From Cyclobacteriaceae bacterium (lineage in GTDB: Bacteria; Bacteroidota; Bacteroidia; Cytophagales; Cyclobacteriaceae), in the NCBI GenBank assembly GCA_023151255.1, contig JAKLJG010000002.1:340489-393248 (forward strand): a DNA stretch of 52,760 bases, written 5' to 3'. The position numbers and the translations under genes were made by a program. Each line of letters opens with the position of its first letter. Position 1 is the first letter of the stretch. Below are positions 33,420 to 43,255 of this stretch, in pieces. The notes under the pieces are model-generated. The model had not been told where the DNA came from and did no database searches. It was given only the letters and a program-made list of their open reading frames with translations.

Positions 33420-34919
33420 ATGGGAATCCGCTCAGTACTCGCCAAACCGGTTGCCGCCTATGTGGCAGCACAAACCCGTAAGTGGGCCAGCCAGCCCGGT
33501 TATGTTCAGTTGCAAACACTTAGAAAAATAATCCGACAGGCAGACCGCACGGCTTTCGGAAGGGATCACGGGTTCACATCTATACAGTCTTACAAAGACT
33601 TTAAAAAGCAAGTGCCGGTTCGTGATTATGAACAGCTAAAGCCGTACATCGACCGGATTTTACGAGGCGAAGCCGATGTGTTATGGAAGGGAAAGCCGGC
33701 CTACCTGGCCAAGACTTCAGGCACCACATCGGGCACCAAGTATATCCCCATTTCGCACGAGTCGAAGTACAGCCATTTTATCAGTGCCCGCAATGCAACG
33801 CTGGCTTATGTGCACGAAACCGGCAATGCCTCCTTCCTGGATGGCAACCTGATTTTTCTTTCGGGCAGCCCTGAACTGGAGGAAATTGCCGGCATTAAAA
33901 CCGGCCGGCTATCGGGTATCTCCAATCACCTGGTGCCGGGTTACCTGCGCACCAACCAGAAACCATCGTATGCTACCAATTGCATTGACGACTGGGAGGA
34001 AAAACTGGAGCGTATAATTGATGAAACGCTGCATGCCAACATGACGCTGATATCGGGCATACCGCCCTGGGTACAGATGTATTTTGATCGGATTTATGCG
34101 CGTACCGGAAAAAAGATCAAGGATGTGTTTCTTAATTTCTCGGTGTTTGTTTATGGGGGTGTGAATTTTGAGCCGTATCGCGCCAGGCTGGAAGAATCCA
34201 TCGGCAAGAAAGTTGACTCCATCGAAACCTACCCGGCATCCGAAGGATTCATCGCTTACCAGGATTCGCAGCATGAACCGGGCTTGCTGTTACTGCTTAA
34301 CAACGGCATGTTTTATGAGTTTATACCGGCCGAGGAATACTTTAATGAAAACCCGACACGACTCAGCATTGACGAAGTTGAATTGGGTAAAAACTACGCA
34401 CTCATTATTAACAGCAATGCCGGACTGTGGGGGTATTCCATAGGCGATACGGTAAAGTTTGTTTCAAAAAATCCATACCGGTTGTTGGTTACCGGTCGAA
34501 TTAAACATTTTATATCGGCTTTTGGTGAACACGTAATCGGTGAAGAAGTAGAGAAAGCCATGAAAATCACCATGCAGAAATTTCCGGAAGTTGACCTTAC
34601 GGAATTTACCGTGGCCCCCCAGGTTACACCCGCTGATGGGCTTCCTCACCACGAATGGTTGATTGAATTTGGTAAAACGCCAGCCGACCTTGCTGCCTTT
34701 GCCCTTGAGCTGGATAACCAACTGCGAGGATTAAATGTTTATTACGATGACCTGATTACCGGAAGTATCTTGCAGCCGCTGAAGATAACCTTGTTAAAAC
34801 CGAATGCCTTCGTGGAGTATATGAAATCGCAGGGTAAATTGGGCGGGCAAAACAAAGTGCCCCGGCTTTCGAATGATCGGAAAATTGCTGGAGATTTAAC
34901 TAAATTTGTTCTTCATTAA
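33420..34919 (+). CDS. GH3-family (auxin-responsive promoter type) acyl-acid-amido synthetase
   Basis: A 499-residue ANL-superfamily enzyme. GH3 proteins activate a carboxylic acid as an adenylate and join it to an amine. The ATP loop is YLAKTSGTTSGTKYIPISHE and later parts include VFVYGGVNFEPYRARLE, YPASEGFIAYQDSQHEPGLL, GYSIGDTVKFVSKNP and VTGRIKHFISAFGEHVIGEE. ATG 33420 was chosen; the frame is open three codons upstream only from TTG. Bacterial GH3 proteins are common in Bacteroidota, but their substrates are mostly unknown. Confidence 0.9.
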   Translation: MGIRSVLAKPVAAYVAAQTRKWASQPGYVQLQTLRKIIRQADRTAFGRDHGFTSIQSYKDFKKQVPVRDYEQLKPYIDRILRGEADVLWKGKPAYLAKTSGTTSGTKYIPISHESKYSHFISARNATLAYVHETGNASFLDGNLIFLSGSPELEEIAGIKTGRLSGISNHLVPGYLRTNQKPSYATNCIDDWEEKLERIIDETLHANMTLISGIPPWVQMYFDRIYARTGKKIKDVFLNFSVFVYGGVNFEPYRARLEESIGKKVDSIETYPASEGFIAYQDSQHEPGLLLLLNNGMFYEFIPAEEYFNENPTRLSIDEVELGKNYALIINSNAGLWGYSIGDTVKFVSKNPYRLLVTGRIKHFISAFGEHVIGEEVEKAMKITMQKFPEVDLTEFTVAPQVTPADGLPHHEWLIEFGKTPADLAAFALELDNQLRGLNVYYDDLITGSILQPLKITLLKPNAFVEYMKSQGKLGGQNKVPRLSNDRKIAGDLTKFVLH

Positions 34920-34928
34920 CGAAAATGA

Positions 34929-35063
34929 AAAGGACTTGGAGTCAATCAGGGATTGACTGATGCGGAGGTCTTAAAAATTGCTTTTTCGCCAAAAAGGACT
35001 CTGATAACAGTCGGCAGGGATTTTGGAGAATCAGCTTTCAGAAGCAGGCAACCATCCAGCTGA
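34929..35063 (+). pseudogene. remnant of a DUF5615 (PIN-like, VapC-type toxin) gene
   Basis: In the 198-bp gap between the GH3 gene and dxr, one frame without a start reads KGLGVNQGLTDAEVLKIAFS, then PKRTLITVGRDFGESAFRSR and a few more residues before TGA at 35061-35063. The block D/E-A-E-V-L...R-T-L-I-T-x-x-x-D-F-G-E-x-A-F fits the C-terminal half of the DUF5615 family, usually about 110-120 residues. The N-terminal half with the first acidic residues is missing and an in-frame TGA lies directly upstream, so it is a dead fragment. Confidence 0.5.
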
Positions 35064-35117
35064 TAGAACAACCACTACGTAAACAAAATGTAAGGCCAAT
35101 CGGTAGTTTTACTTTAA

Positions 35118-36326
35118 TTGGAAAAAATCAGGCCAGGATTCGGAAACTTATATTTTAGAAATACACTGAAATCCTCCAAAAAACATATCGCCATTCTCGG
35201 CTCCACCGGTTCCATCGGCACGCAGGCGCTTGATGTGGTTCGTGCTCACCCGGATGCATTTGAAGTGGAAGTGCTTACGGCACAGAACAACGCTGATTCA
35301 CTCATCCGGCAGGCCATTGAATTTAAGCCCAATGCGGTTGTAATCGGATCGGAAGAGCACTACGCAAAAGTAAAATCGGCATTGCAGCAACATCCTGTAA
35401 AAGTATTTGCCGGTGACGATGCGCTGGCATCGGTAGTGCAGATGGATAGCATCGACCTGGTGCTTACCGCGCTGGTAGGCTACTCCGGTCTGCGGCCAAC
35501 CATTAAAGCTATTGAAGCCGGTAAGACCATCGCGCTGGCAAACAAAGAAACGCTGGTTGTTGCCGGAGCGCTCATCACCAGCCTGGCGCGTGAAAAGGGA
35601 GTGAACATTTACCCGGTTGATTCAGAGCACTCGGCCATCTTTCAATGCCTGGTGGGCGAGTTTCACAACCGCATCGAAAAAATTATCCTCACCGCATCCG
35701 GAGGTCCTTTTCGGGGAAAGAAGAAAAAAGATCTTGTAAACGTAACCCGCGCCCAGGCGCTGAAGCATCCCAACTGGAACATGGGCGCAAAAATCACCAT
35801 TGACTCGGCCACACTAATGAACAAAGGCCTTGAGGTTATTGAGGCCAAATGGCTTTTCGGGCTTGCGGCCGAACAGGTAGACGTTATTGTGCATCCGCAA
35901 TCCATCATTCACTCCATGGTGCAGTTTGAAGATGGCTCCATTAAAGCCCAAATGGGCCTGCCTGATATGCGCCTGCCCATCCAGTTTGCGCTTACCTACC
36001 CCGACCGGCTCCAGTCGGATTTTCCCCGGTTTAATTTTTCGGATTACCCAAACCTGACCTTCGAAAAACCCGATACCGAAACTTTTCGTAATCTTGCACT
36101 CGCTTTTGAGGCGCTGAGGCGGGGCGGAAACATGCCCTGTGTACTTAATGCCGCCAACGAAGTGGCCGTGGCGCAATTCCTGGGCGATAAAATCGGTTTT
36201 CTGAAAATGTCAGAAGTTGTGGAACGATGCCTCGAAAAAATTGCTTATATCGGTAATCCTGCTTACGCGGATTACGTTGAAACAGACAAAGAAACAAGAA
36301 CAAGAGCCTTAGAATTCTGCAAATAA
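35118..36326 (+). CDS. dxr: 1-deoxy-D-xylulose 5-phosphate reductoisomerase
   Basis: Up to 402 residues. The enzyme makes methylerythritol phosphate, the committed step to isoprenoids, upstream of IspE in the same pathway. NADPH loop HIAILGSTGSIGTQALDVV, the NKETLVVAGALI block, the metal/substrate site VDSEHSAIFQCL, and ASGGPFRGK, SATLMNKGLEVIEAKWLF and HPQSIIHSMVQF. No ATG exists before the conserved domain. The frame opens at TTG 35118. A CTG at 35166 would give MKSSKKHIAILG, the usual length, and sits 9 nt after TATATTTT (35149-35156). The true start is uncertain. The stop overlaps the rseP ATG by one base. Confidence 0.95.
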   Translation: MEKIRPGFGNLYFRNTLKSSKKHIAILGSTGSIGTQALDVVRAHPDAFEVEVLTAQNNADSLIRQAIEFKPNAVVIGSEEHYAKVKSALQQHPVKVFAGDDALASVVQMDSIDLVLTALVGYSGLRPTIKAIEAGKTIALANKETLVVAGALITSLAREKGVNIYPVDSEHSAIFQCLVGEFHNRIEKIILTASGGPFRGKKKKDLVNVTRAQALKHPNWNMGAKITIDSATLMNKGLEVIEAKWLFGLAAEQVDVIVHPQSIIHSMVQFEDGSIKAQMGLPDMRLPIQFALTYPDRLQSDFPRFNFSDYPNLTFEKPDTETFRNLALAFEALRRGGNMPCVLNAANEVAVAQFLGDKIGFLKMSEVVERCLEKIAYIGNPAYADYVETDKETRTRALEFCK

Positions 36327-37654
36327 TGGATTGGATGATTTCACTTGCCCAGCTGTTGCTGAGCATTTCAATTTTAGTAGCTGTGCACGAGATGGGCCAC
36401 TTGCTGGCCGCCAAATATTTCGGTATGCGGGTTGAACAATTCTCCATCGGGTTCCCGCCTAAAATCGTATCTTTTAAAAAAGGCGATACTGAATACGCCA
36501 TCAGCGCTATACCGCTGGGCGGTTATGTAAAAATTTCCGGTATGATTGATGAATCGCTGGATACCGAAGCAATGAAACGGGAACCCCAGCCCTGGGAGTT
36601 CCGCAGCAAGCCGGCCTGGCAGCGGCTGATAGTGATGCTTGGCGGCATTATTGTAAATGTATTGGTGGGTATTTTGATCTTCATCGGCATCACCTATTTC
36701 TATGGCGATTCGTACCTGTTAAAGGATAAAATCAATGAGAACGGGGGTTTTGTAGTGGGCGCAGCTGGTGAAAGCATTGGCCTGCAAACCGGTGACAGAA
36801 TTGTGAAAATTAACGGACGTGATTACCGCTACTTTCAGGAACTGGTTGACCCGAACAACCTGCTTGCCGACAACGCATCGTACACGGTTGCGCGCAACGG
36901 GCAGGAAATAGTAATCTCTATTCCGCCTGATTTCATTCAGAAGTTTAACCGGAAGGAAGGACTTGCTAATTTTCTGTGGTACCGCTTTCCTTCGGTTGTT
37001 GAAGAGGTTGTTCCTGGTTCAATAGCCGCACGGGTGGGTCTTGAAAAAGGCGATGTGCTGAAAATGGTTAACGGCAAGCCGGTTTATTACCACGATGAAG
37101 TAACCAAACTGGTTCGTTCCCGCACCGACTCGGTTTCGTTTACTGTTGAACGGAACGGTGAATTGCTCTCATTCCGCGAAAAATTTTCAGGACAGCCCGC
37201 TATCGGGTTTTATGCCCGCTTGCCCAAGGAGTTTTTAAGTGAGGCTGAAGAAAAAATTCAATACGGATTCTTTCAGTCTATTCCGTTGGGTACATCCCGA
37301 GCGTTTACTACGCTGGTGGTGCAGGTAAAAGCATTTGGAAAAATTATTTCGGGTGTGCTCTCTCCGAAAGAATCGCTTTCCGGCCCGATCGGCATTATGC
37401 AGGCGTTTGGCCGTACGTGGGAATGGGAACGTTTCTGGTCGTTAACGGGCGTACTCTCGCTGGTGCTGGCGTTTATGAACCTGCTGCCCATACCGGCTCT
37501 GGATGGCGGTCATGTGATGTTCCTCGGCTATGAAATTATTTCGCAGCGGAAACCATCCGATAAATTTCTTGAACGGGCGCAAAAAGTGGGCATGGTGTTT
37601 TTGCTTACGCTGATGGTACTGATTTTTGCCAACGACATCATCAAGTTGTTTTAG
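36326..37654 (+). CDS. rseP: RseP-type site-2 zinc metalloprotease
   Basis: A 442-residue inner-membrane protease that cuts membrane-spanning anti-sigma factors and leftover signal peptides. The zinc site H21-E-M-G-H25 lies in the first helix (VAVHEMGHLLAAKYFG). A helix follows (QRLIVMLGGIIVNVLVGILI), then two PDZ-like domains in the periplasm (GDRIVKINGRDYRY; GSIAARVGLEKGDVLKMVNG). The third zinc ligand motif NLLPIPALDGGH is near the end. It is translationally coupled to dxr (TAATG), the usual neighbour of rseP in many bacteria. Confidence 0.96.
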   Translation: MDWMISLAQLLLSISILVAVHEMGHLLAAKYFGMRVEQFSIGFPPKIVSFKKGDTEYAISAIPLGGYVKISGMIDESLDTEAMKREPQPWEFRSKPAWQRLIVMLGGIIVNVLVGILIFIGITYFYGDSYLLKDKINENGGFVVGAAGESIGLQTGDRIVKINGRDYRYFQELVDPNNLLADNASYTVARNGQEIVISIPPDFIQKFNRKEGLANFLWYRFPSVVEEVVPGSIAARVGLEKGDVLKMVNGKPVYYHDEVTKLVRSRTDSVSFTVERNGELLSFREKFSGQPAIGFYARLPKEFLSEAEEKIQYGFFQSIPLGTSRAFTTLVVQVKAFGKIISGVLSPKESLSGPIGIMQAFGRTWEWERFWSLTGVLSLVLAFMNLLPIPALDGGHVMFLGYEIISQRKPSDKFLERAQKVGMVFLLTLMVLIFANDIIKLF

Positions 37655-39621
37655 TTTCTTTCGTTTCTAATCTCAAATTCCACCCTGCGGTTTAGCCTGC
37701 GGTCGTCTTCGGTTTTTTCTTCCACAATTGGCTTGGAGCCGCCATACCCGATGGCGGTGATGCGTTTTGGGTCAATTTTAAATTCATACACCAGGTAGGC
37801 GCGGATGGCATCGGCCCGTGCCTGCGAAAGTCGCAGGTTGGCATCGGCCCGGCCTTCTGAATCGGTATGCCCGCTGATGGTCAGGTTCAGGTAGGGGTGG
37901 TCGGTCAGAAAGTTTCCGAGCCGGTTCAAATCCGGGTGCATGGCCGGCAGGATGTCGGCTTTGCCGCTCTCAAACTCCAGCGATTTAAATGCAATCTTGC
38001 TTTCCAATGGTTCGGTTTGCTTATTGATTTCCATATCGCCATCCATAAAGAAAATTTCTTCAATACGGAAGTAGTCATCTCCCTGAATGATGAGCAGGTA
38101 ATTGCGTTTGTTAATCAAACTGAAGTCGAAACTGCCATCGGGTCTTAAAAATTTCGGAGCCACCTCCACGCCATGATCAAGATCAATAATCGATACAATT
38201 CCCTTCATTGGGTTGCCGGTCTGGCTGTTGGTAAGTGTTCCTTTAAGTTGGGCGATGGCTTCGGGTTGTGCCTCCATGGGCACCGGAAACGAAAACAGAT
38301 CAAGGTTTTGCGGGTCATCGCTTTCGGAACGGGCGTAATACAATTCTTTCGACTGCGAATCGATGGTGAAGTAGTACTCACTGCCCGGCCCGTTTACCAG
38401 CGGCCCGATGTTTTTTGGTTCGGCCCACTGGTTGTTTTGTTTATACGATTTGTAAATATCAAAATCGCCAAAGTTGAGCGGGTGCCCGTTTGAACTGAAA
38501 TAGAGCACGTTGAACTTGTGATGAAAAAACGGACTCACTTCAGATTGCCTTGTATTAATAATCGGCCCGATGTTTTGCGCTTGCTGCCAGTTGCCGTTGC
38601 CATCTTTAACTGAATAGTAAATGTCGGTTTGTCCAAATCCGCCAATTCTGTCAGATGCAAAGAAAAGCGTATCACCTGAGTGAGACAGGGATGGATGTGA
38701 CTCCCAGTAGATGGAATTGATTGTTGGACCCAGGTTGCGCACATTACCCCAGGTGTTGTTTGCTTTTAATTCAGCAACAAAAATATCGCAATCGCCTTTG
38801 GGCTCGGTTTTGCACCGTGCAAAGTACAGGTGCCTTCCGTCATGGCTCAGGCAGGCGGAGCCTTCGTTGTCGCTGGTGTTGATGTCTTTATATTCCTGCG
38901 CGTCCATCCACAAGCCGAATTCGCGTATGCTGAAGAAAAGGTCCTCATCGTATTTTCGCTCGATTAAGCTGGCGTGCATATTTCGTTTGGAGGTAAACAA
39001 CAGCAGCGTATCCACGTTGCCAATGGTAGGGGCATAGTCTTCTTTGGGTGAGTTTATTCCAATGCCCATGTTAAGCAAAATGCCATGCGGGGGCCGCAGG
39101 GTATCAATTTCTTTACGGTACTCTACCAGTTGATAGTATTGTTCCAAGGGAACGTAGTAATCGCGCTGGTTTTCGGTAAGCACATCGTACTCTTGTTGAA
39201 TTTTACTGATATCGGAATGGGGCTGGTGGTGTTTCAGTACCAACTTATAAAGCAATACAGCTTCGCCTTTTGGGCCGTGTTTTTCCGAAAGTTTGGCCAG
39301 TTGCCAAAGCATTGAGGTGTTGAGTGAAAAATTTTGGATACCAAAGTGGCTAACGTAATCCTTAAGTGCATGGTACAGGGTTTCTCCGCCACCTGACGTC
39401 TCCAGTTGCCGGATGCGGTTCAGTTTATTGCGGTCGGTATAATAGGGAATTTTATTTACGTTGCGGAATCTGAAAATGTCAGATTGGCTGTAGGATGTCA
39501 GGCTATCATTGAGTTGTACTACACCTGCACTTTTAAGCTTTTCTTTTTTTTTCTGTGCTAGGGCGGGTAGTTGAACAAGCAGGCAAATGCCAATAATGCA
39601 GTTAAAAAAATAGGTTTTCAC
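37651..39621 (-). CDS. OmpA-family protein with PD40 beta-propeller repeats
   Basis: 656 residues. Signal peptide MKTYFFNCIIGICLLVQLPA. A helical/TPR-like part lies at about 60-180, then PD40/WD40-like repeats (about 240-440; GSACLSHDGRHLYFARCKTE, HPSLSHSGDTLFFASDRIGG, VSPFFHHKFNVLYFSSNGHP). A small beta-sandwich follows (ATPase-free CarboxypepD-like region, LTNSQTGNPMKGIVSIIDLD). The C-terminal OmpA domain binds peptidoglycan (about 545-650; ISGHTDSEGRADANLRLSQA, then GGSKPIVEEKTEDDRRLNRR). It is convergent with rseP (4-bp overlap). This architecture is typical of Bacteroidota envelope proteins, including T9SS-linked ones; the exact role is unknown. Confidence 0.92.
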   Translation of the reverse strand: MKTYFFNCIIGICLLVQLPALAQKKKEKLKSAGVVQLNDSLTSYSQSDIFRFRNVNKIPYYTDRNKLNRIRQLETSGGGETLYHALKDYVSHFGIQNFSLNTSMLWQLAKLSEKHGPKGEAVLLYKLVLKHHQPHSDISKIQQEYDVLTENQRDYYVPLEQYYQLVEYRKEIDTLRPPHGILLNMGIGINSPKEDYAPTIGNVDTLLLFTSKRNMHASLIERKYDEDLFFSIREFGLWMDAQEYKDINTSDNEGSACLSHDGRHLYFARCKTEPKGDCDIFVAELKANNTWGNVRNLGPTINSIYWESHPSLSHSGDTLFFASDRIGGFGQTDIYYSVKDGNGNWQQAQNIGPIINTRQSEVSPFFHHKFNVLYFSSNGHPLNFGDFDIYKSYKQNNQWAEPKNIGPLVNGPGSEYYFTIDSQSKELYYARSESDDPQNLDLFSFPVPMEAQPEAIAQLKGTLTNSQTGNPMKGIVSIIDLDHGVEVAPKFLRPDGSFDFSLINKRNYLLIIQGDDYFRIEEIFFMDGDMEINKQTEPLESKIAFKSLEFESGKADILPAMHPDLNRLGNFLTDHPYLNLTISGHTDSEGRADANLRLSQARADAIRAYLVYEFKIDPKRITAIGYGGSKPIVEEKTEDDRRLNRRVEFEIRNERN

Positions 39622-39776
39622 ATCAGCTTGTTTTAGCCAAACAAGAGGCCTTTCGTTAAAGTTGATACAATTTTGCTTCTTTTACAACGTGTTGGCATTG
39701 GTATTGTCAGGTTAATGGCCTTAAATCCGTTATCCGTATTACCGACTAACGGATGCCAATTTGACACAACTACAGC

Positions 39777-42233
39777 ATGTTTAAAGCGATGCCCATACAG
39801 CTTGTTCAGGATGATGGTGATGAACTTATCCAACTAATTAATCCTGAACAGGAGAGTGATTTAAAACCTGAGGACCTGGCTGATGAGCTGTCCATTCTGC
39901 CAATAAAAAATACGGTATTATTTCCGGGGGTGGTAATCCCGATAACGGTTGGCCGGCAAAAGTCAATTAAGCTGGTAAAAAAGGCTTACCAGGGCAACCG
40001 TATAATAGGAGTGATTGCCCAGAAGAATGCTCAGGCAGAAGAACCCTCAACCGAGGAATTATACCGCACCGGTACTGTGGCACGCATCATTAAAATGCTG
40101 GTACTGCCCGATGGGAACACCACCATTATTATCCAGGGTAAAAACCGGTTTCATGTAACTGATTTTGTGCAGGAAGATCCCTGGCTTACCGCCCGTGTTG
40201 CCCTGCAGCGCGAAGTGCCCATGGAAATGACCAAAGAAGCGAAGGCACTGGTACAATCGCTTAAAGAATCGGCATTTAAAATTTTAAAGTTAAATCCTGA
40301 AATCCCGCAGGAAGCGCAAATTGCGCTGGATAACATTCACAGCGTTCCGTTTCTAATTCATTTCCTGTCATCCAACCTGAATGTTGAAGTAGCCGATAAG
40401 CAGAAAATCCTGGAAACCGAAAACATTGTGGATCGCGGTACGCTGTTGCTGCAGTTTATGCTGCGCGAAATCCAGATGCTTGAAATAAAAAACGAAATTC
40501 AGAAAAAAGTACATACCGATATTGACCAACAGCAGCGCGACTATTTTCTGCGCCAACAAATAAAAGTGCTGCAGGATGAATTGGGTTATGATACCCCCGA
40601 TAAGGAAGTGGAGGCTTTGCGAAAGCGCGGTGAGCAGAAAAAATGGACCAAGCCTGTGGCTGATCATTTCAATAAGGAATTGGATAAACTGTTGCGTATA
40701 AACCCGCAGGCGGCCGAATATCCTGTGGTGATGAACTACGTGGAGTTTATGCTGGACCTGCCCTGGGGCGAATACACAGTGGATGATTTCGATCTGAAAA
40801 AAGCCCGGAAGATTCTGGATGCCGACCACTTTGGTTTGGAAAAAGTGAAAACCCGTATTTTAGAATACCTGGCTGTGCTTAAACTGAAGCAGGACATGAA
40901 GGGCCCCATCCTGTGCCTGTACGGTCCTCCGGGCGTAGGAAAAACCTCGCTCGGCCGGTCTATAGCAACAGCCCTTGGCCGAAAGTATGTGCGCATGTCG
41001 CTGGGTGGTGTGCACGATGAAGCCGAAATCCGTGGCCACCGGAAAACCTATGTCGGAGCCATGCCGGGTAAGATTTTGCAAAACATAAAAAAAGCCCACT
41101 CCTCTAATCCGGTATTTATCCTCGATGAAATTGATAAAGTGCGTTCGGATTTCCGAGGCGATCCATCATCGGCTTTACTGGAAGTGCTTGACCCCGAACA
41201 AAACAGCACCTTTGGCGATAATTATCTGGAAGTAGAATACGATCTCTCCAAGGTGCTCTTCATTGCAACAGCCAATTCGTTGGATACCATCCATCCTGCG
41301 TTGCGCGACCGGATGGAGATTATCGAAATAACGGGCTATACGCTTGAAGAGAAAACTGAAATAGCGTTGCGGCACCTGGTACCCAAGCAGCTGGCTGAAC
41401 ATGGCCTGAAAGAAACCGATTTCAGTTTTACCCGAAAGACGGTTGCCAAAATCATTGATCGGTACACCCGTGAATCGGGCGTGCGTAACCTGGAACGTAA
41501 AATCGGGTCTATCATCCGGCACATAGCCAAATCGGTAGCCATGGGTGAACCTTATTCGAAAACGGTGAATGACGAAGTTATCCGGAAGGCGTTAGGTCCT
41601 GAAGTTTTTGATGAAGAACTCTACCAGGGTAACGACATTGCCGGTGTAGTAACCGGCCTGGCGTGGACACAGGTGGGTGGAGAAATTTTGTTTGTTGAAT
41701 CGAGTTTGAGCAAGGGTAAAGGAGCCTTAACCTTGTCGGGTCAGTTAGGCGATGTAATGAAGGAATCGGCTATGGCGGCTCTTTCCTACCTGAAGTCGAA
41801 TGCCGAAGCATTGGGCATCGATCCGCGTGTATTTCAGCAGTACGATCTGCACATTCACGTTCCGGCCGGAGCCGTACCGAAAGACGGCCCCTCGGCAGGC
41901 ATCACCATGCTCACCTCGCTTGCTTCGATTTACACACAGCGAAAAGTAAAAGCCAAACTGGCTATGTCGGGTGAAATTACCTTGCGCGGAAAAGTGCTGC
42001 CTGTAGGCGGCATTAAGGAAAAGATACTGGCCGCTAAACGAAGCGGCATCAGCGAGATAATTCTGAGCGGTAAAAACAAGAAGGATATTGATGAAATTGA
42101 AAAGCAATACCTCAGGGGCTTGCGTTTTCATTATGTTGATACAGTTGATGATGTTCTGAAAATCGCCCTACTGAAAGAAAAAGTAAAGAACCCCGTGCGA
42201 TTTAGTTTTTCCGATCAGAAAAATCCAGCCTGA
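39777..42233 (+). CDS. lon: ATP-dependent protease Lon
   Basis: An 818-residue hexameric AAA+ protease that degrades misfolded and regulatory proteins in the cytoplasm. N-terminal substrate domain (LPIKNTVLFPGVVIPITVGR). AAA+ module with Walker A G383-PPGVGKT, Walker B PVFILDEIDKVRSD and an arginine region. C-terminal protease with the Ser706 (PKDGPSAGIT) and Lys747 (GGIKEKIL) dyad. Full length. A 155-bp gap separates it from the divergent OmpA gene. The N-terminal acidic tail before the domain (residues about 8-35) is variable in the family. Confidence 0.97.
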   Translation: MFKAMPIQLVQDDGDELIQLINPEQESDLKPEDLADELSILPIKNTVLFPGVVIPITVGRQKSIKLVKKAYQGNRIIGVIAQKNAQAEEPSTEELYRTGTVARIIKMLVLPDGNTTIIIQGKNRFHVTDFVQEDPWLTARVALQREVPMEMTKEAKALVQSLKESAFKILKLNPEIPQEAQIALDNIHSVPFLIHFLSSNLNVEVADKQKILETENIVDRGTLLLQFMLREIQMLEIKNEIQKKVHTDIDQQQRDYFLRQQIKVLQDELGYDTPDKEVEALRKRGEQKKWTKPVADHFNKELDKLLRINPQAAEYPVVMNYVEFMLDLPWGEYTVDDFDLKKARKILDADHFGLEKVKTRILEYLAVLKLKQDMKGPILCLYGPPGVGKTSLGRSIATALGRKYVRMSLGGVHDEAEIRGHRKTYVGAMPGKILQNIKKAHSSNPVFILDEIDKVRSDFRGDPSSALLEVLDPEQNSTFGDNYLEVEYDLSKVLFIATANSLDTIHPALRDRMEIIEITGYTLEEKTEIALRHLVPKQLAEHGLKETDFSFTRKTVAKIIDRYTRESGVRNLERKIGSIIRHIAKSVAMGEPYSKTVNDEVIRKALGPEVFDEELYQGNDIAGVVTGLAWTQVGGEILFVESSLSKGKGALTLSGQLGDVMKESAMAALSYLKSNAEALGIDPRVFQQYDLHIHVPAGAVPKDGPSAGITMLTSLASIYTQRKVKAKLAMSGEITLRGKVLPVGGIKEKILAAKRSGISEIILSGKNKKDIDEIEKQYLRGLRFHYVDTVDDVLKIALLKEKVKNPVRFSFSDQKNPA

Positions 42234-42265
42234 AAATCCGGTTAATTTTCAGTAGCCTTGCAGGG

Positions 42266-43255
42266 TTGAAGAAAGTAGTTATCATAGCGTTGGTGCACAG
42301 TGTTGCGGTAACCTGGGGGCAGTCGGGAGGAAATAAATCGTTTCAGTTTTTAAACGTACCGGCACATGCCCGGCTGGCGGCCCTTGGTGGTGTAAATACA
42401 TCGCTGGCCGATCAGGACGTTAATTTTGCTTTTAATAATCCGGCATTAGTAAGCGATACACTGGCGGGCACTGCTTCGGCAGGCTATCTTTTTTACCTTG
42501 CCGATATCGGTCAGGCCACCTTTTCGTACGCACATAATTTCGCTAATGCAGGCACAGTAACTTTTGGTATCCGGCACCTGAACTATGGCGAAGTGGCCGG
42601 CTATGATGCCTCGGGTATGGAAACAGGCATGTTCCAATCAGGTGAAACAGAACTACTGATTGGTAAAAGCCACCAGGTTGGCGTTTTCCGACTGGGTGCA
42701 AGCATTAAAGGTGTTTTCTCGAATTTAGCCGGCTTTCGAGGGGCGGCCCTGCTCACCGATGTCGGTGGAATTTTTATTCATCCGCAAAAGCAACTGGTGG
42801 TGGGCATGGTGTTTCGCAACCTGGGGTTTATGCTCAACGAATTTTCTGAAACCAGTAATTCGGATTTGCCTTTTGATATTCAAATAGGCGTCACCGGCAA
42901 GCCCCAGCACATGCCGGTGCGGTTTTCTACTGCTTTATTTAACCTGGCCAACCTGGGCAAGGCCTACCGCGATCAGTCGCTGGTAACGGAATTTTTCCGG
43001 CATCTTAACGTAGGGGCTGAACTGCTCATTCATAAAAACGTAAACGTATTAGTCGGCTATAACGGCTTGCGGCAGCAGGAGTTGCAGGTGCAAGACGGCT
43101 CGGGTATGCGGGGTTTTACAGTTGGATTTTTGGTGCGAGTAAAACATTTTGAATGCGCCCTTAGTAGGGCAAGTTATAGCGTGGGCAACGCGGCTTATGC
43201 TTTTACGCTGAACGTTAATACAAAATCAATACTGACGAAACGAACGGAATTATGA
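42266..43255 (+). CDS. porQ: type IX secretion system protein PorQ
   Basis: A 329-residue exported beta-barrel-like protein. It starts with TTG at 42266 ([19 protein letters not shown], a signal peptide); no ATG is available. The motifs [20 protein letters not shown] and [20 protein letters not shown], with [10 protein letters not shown] after, are characteristic of PorQ. PorQ works in the T9SS, tied to lipid attachment of cargo. The window also holds a T9SS-type cargo (16907-19576). It overlaps hslU by 4 nt (ATGA). TAGCCTTG at 42253-42260 resembles a -7 box 5 nt from the TTG. Confidence 0.9.
   Translation: MKKVVIIALVHSVAVTWGQSGGNKSFQFLNVPAHARLAALGGVNTSLADQDVNFAFNNPALVSDTLAGTASAGYLFYLADIGQATFSYAHNFANAGTVTFGIRHLNYGEVAGYDASGMETGMFQSGETELLIGKSHQVGVFRLGASIKGVFSNLAGFRGAALLTDVGGIFIHPQKQLVVGMVFRNLGFMLNEFSETSNSDLPFDIQIGVTGKPQHMPVRFSTALFNLANLGKAYRDQSLVTEFFRHLNVGAELLIHKNVNVLVGYNGLRQQELQVQDGSGMRGFTVGFLVRVKHFECALSRASYSVGNAAYAFTLNVNTKSILTKRTEL

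Noticed and set aside
34920-35117. ATG frame at 34925 as a small gene before dxr
   Set aside because: It ends after about a dozen codons; the informative frame in this gap is the start-less DUF5615-like fragment.
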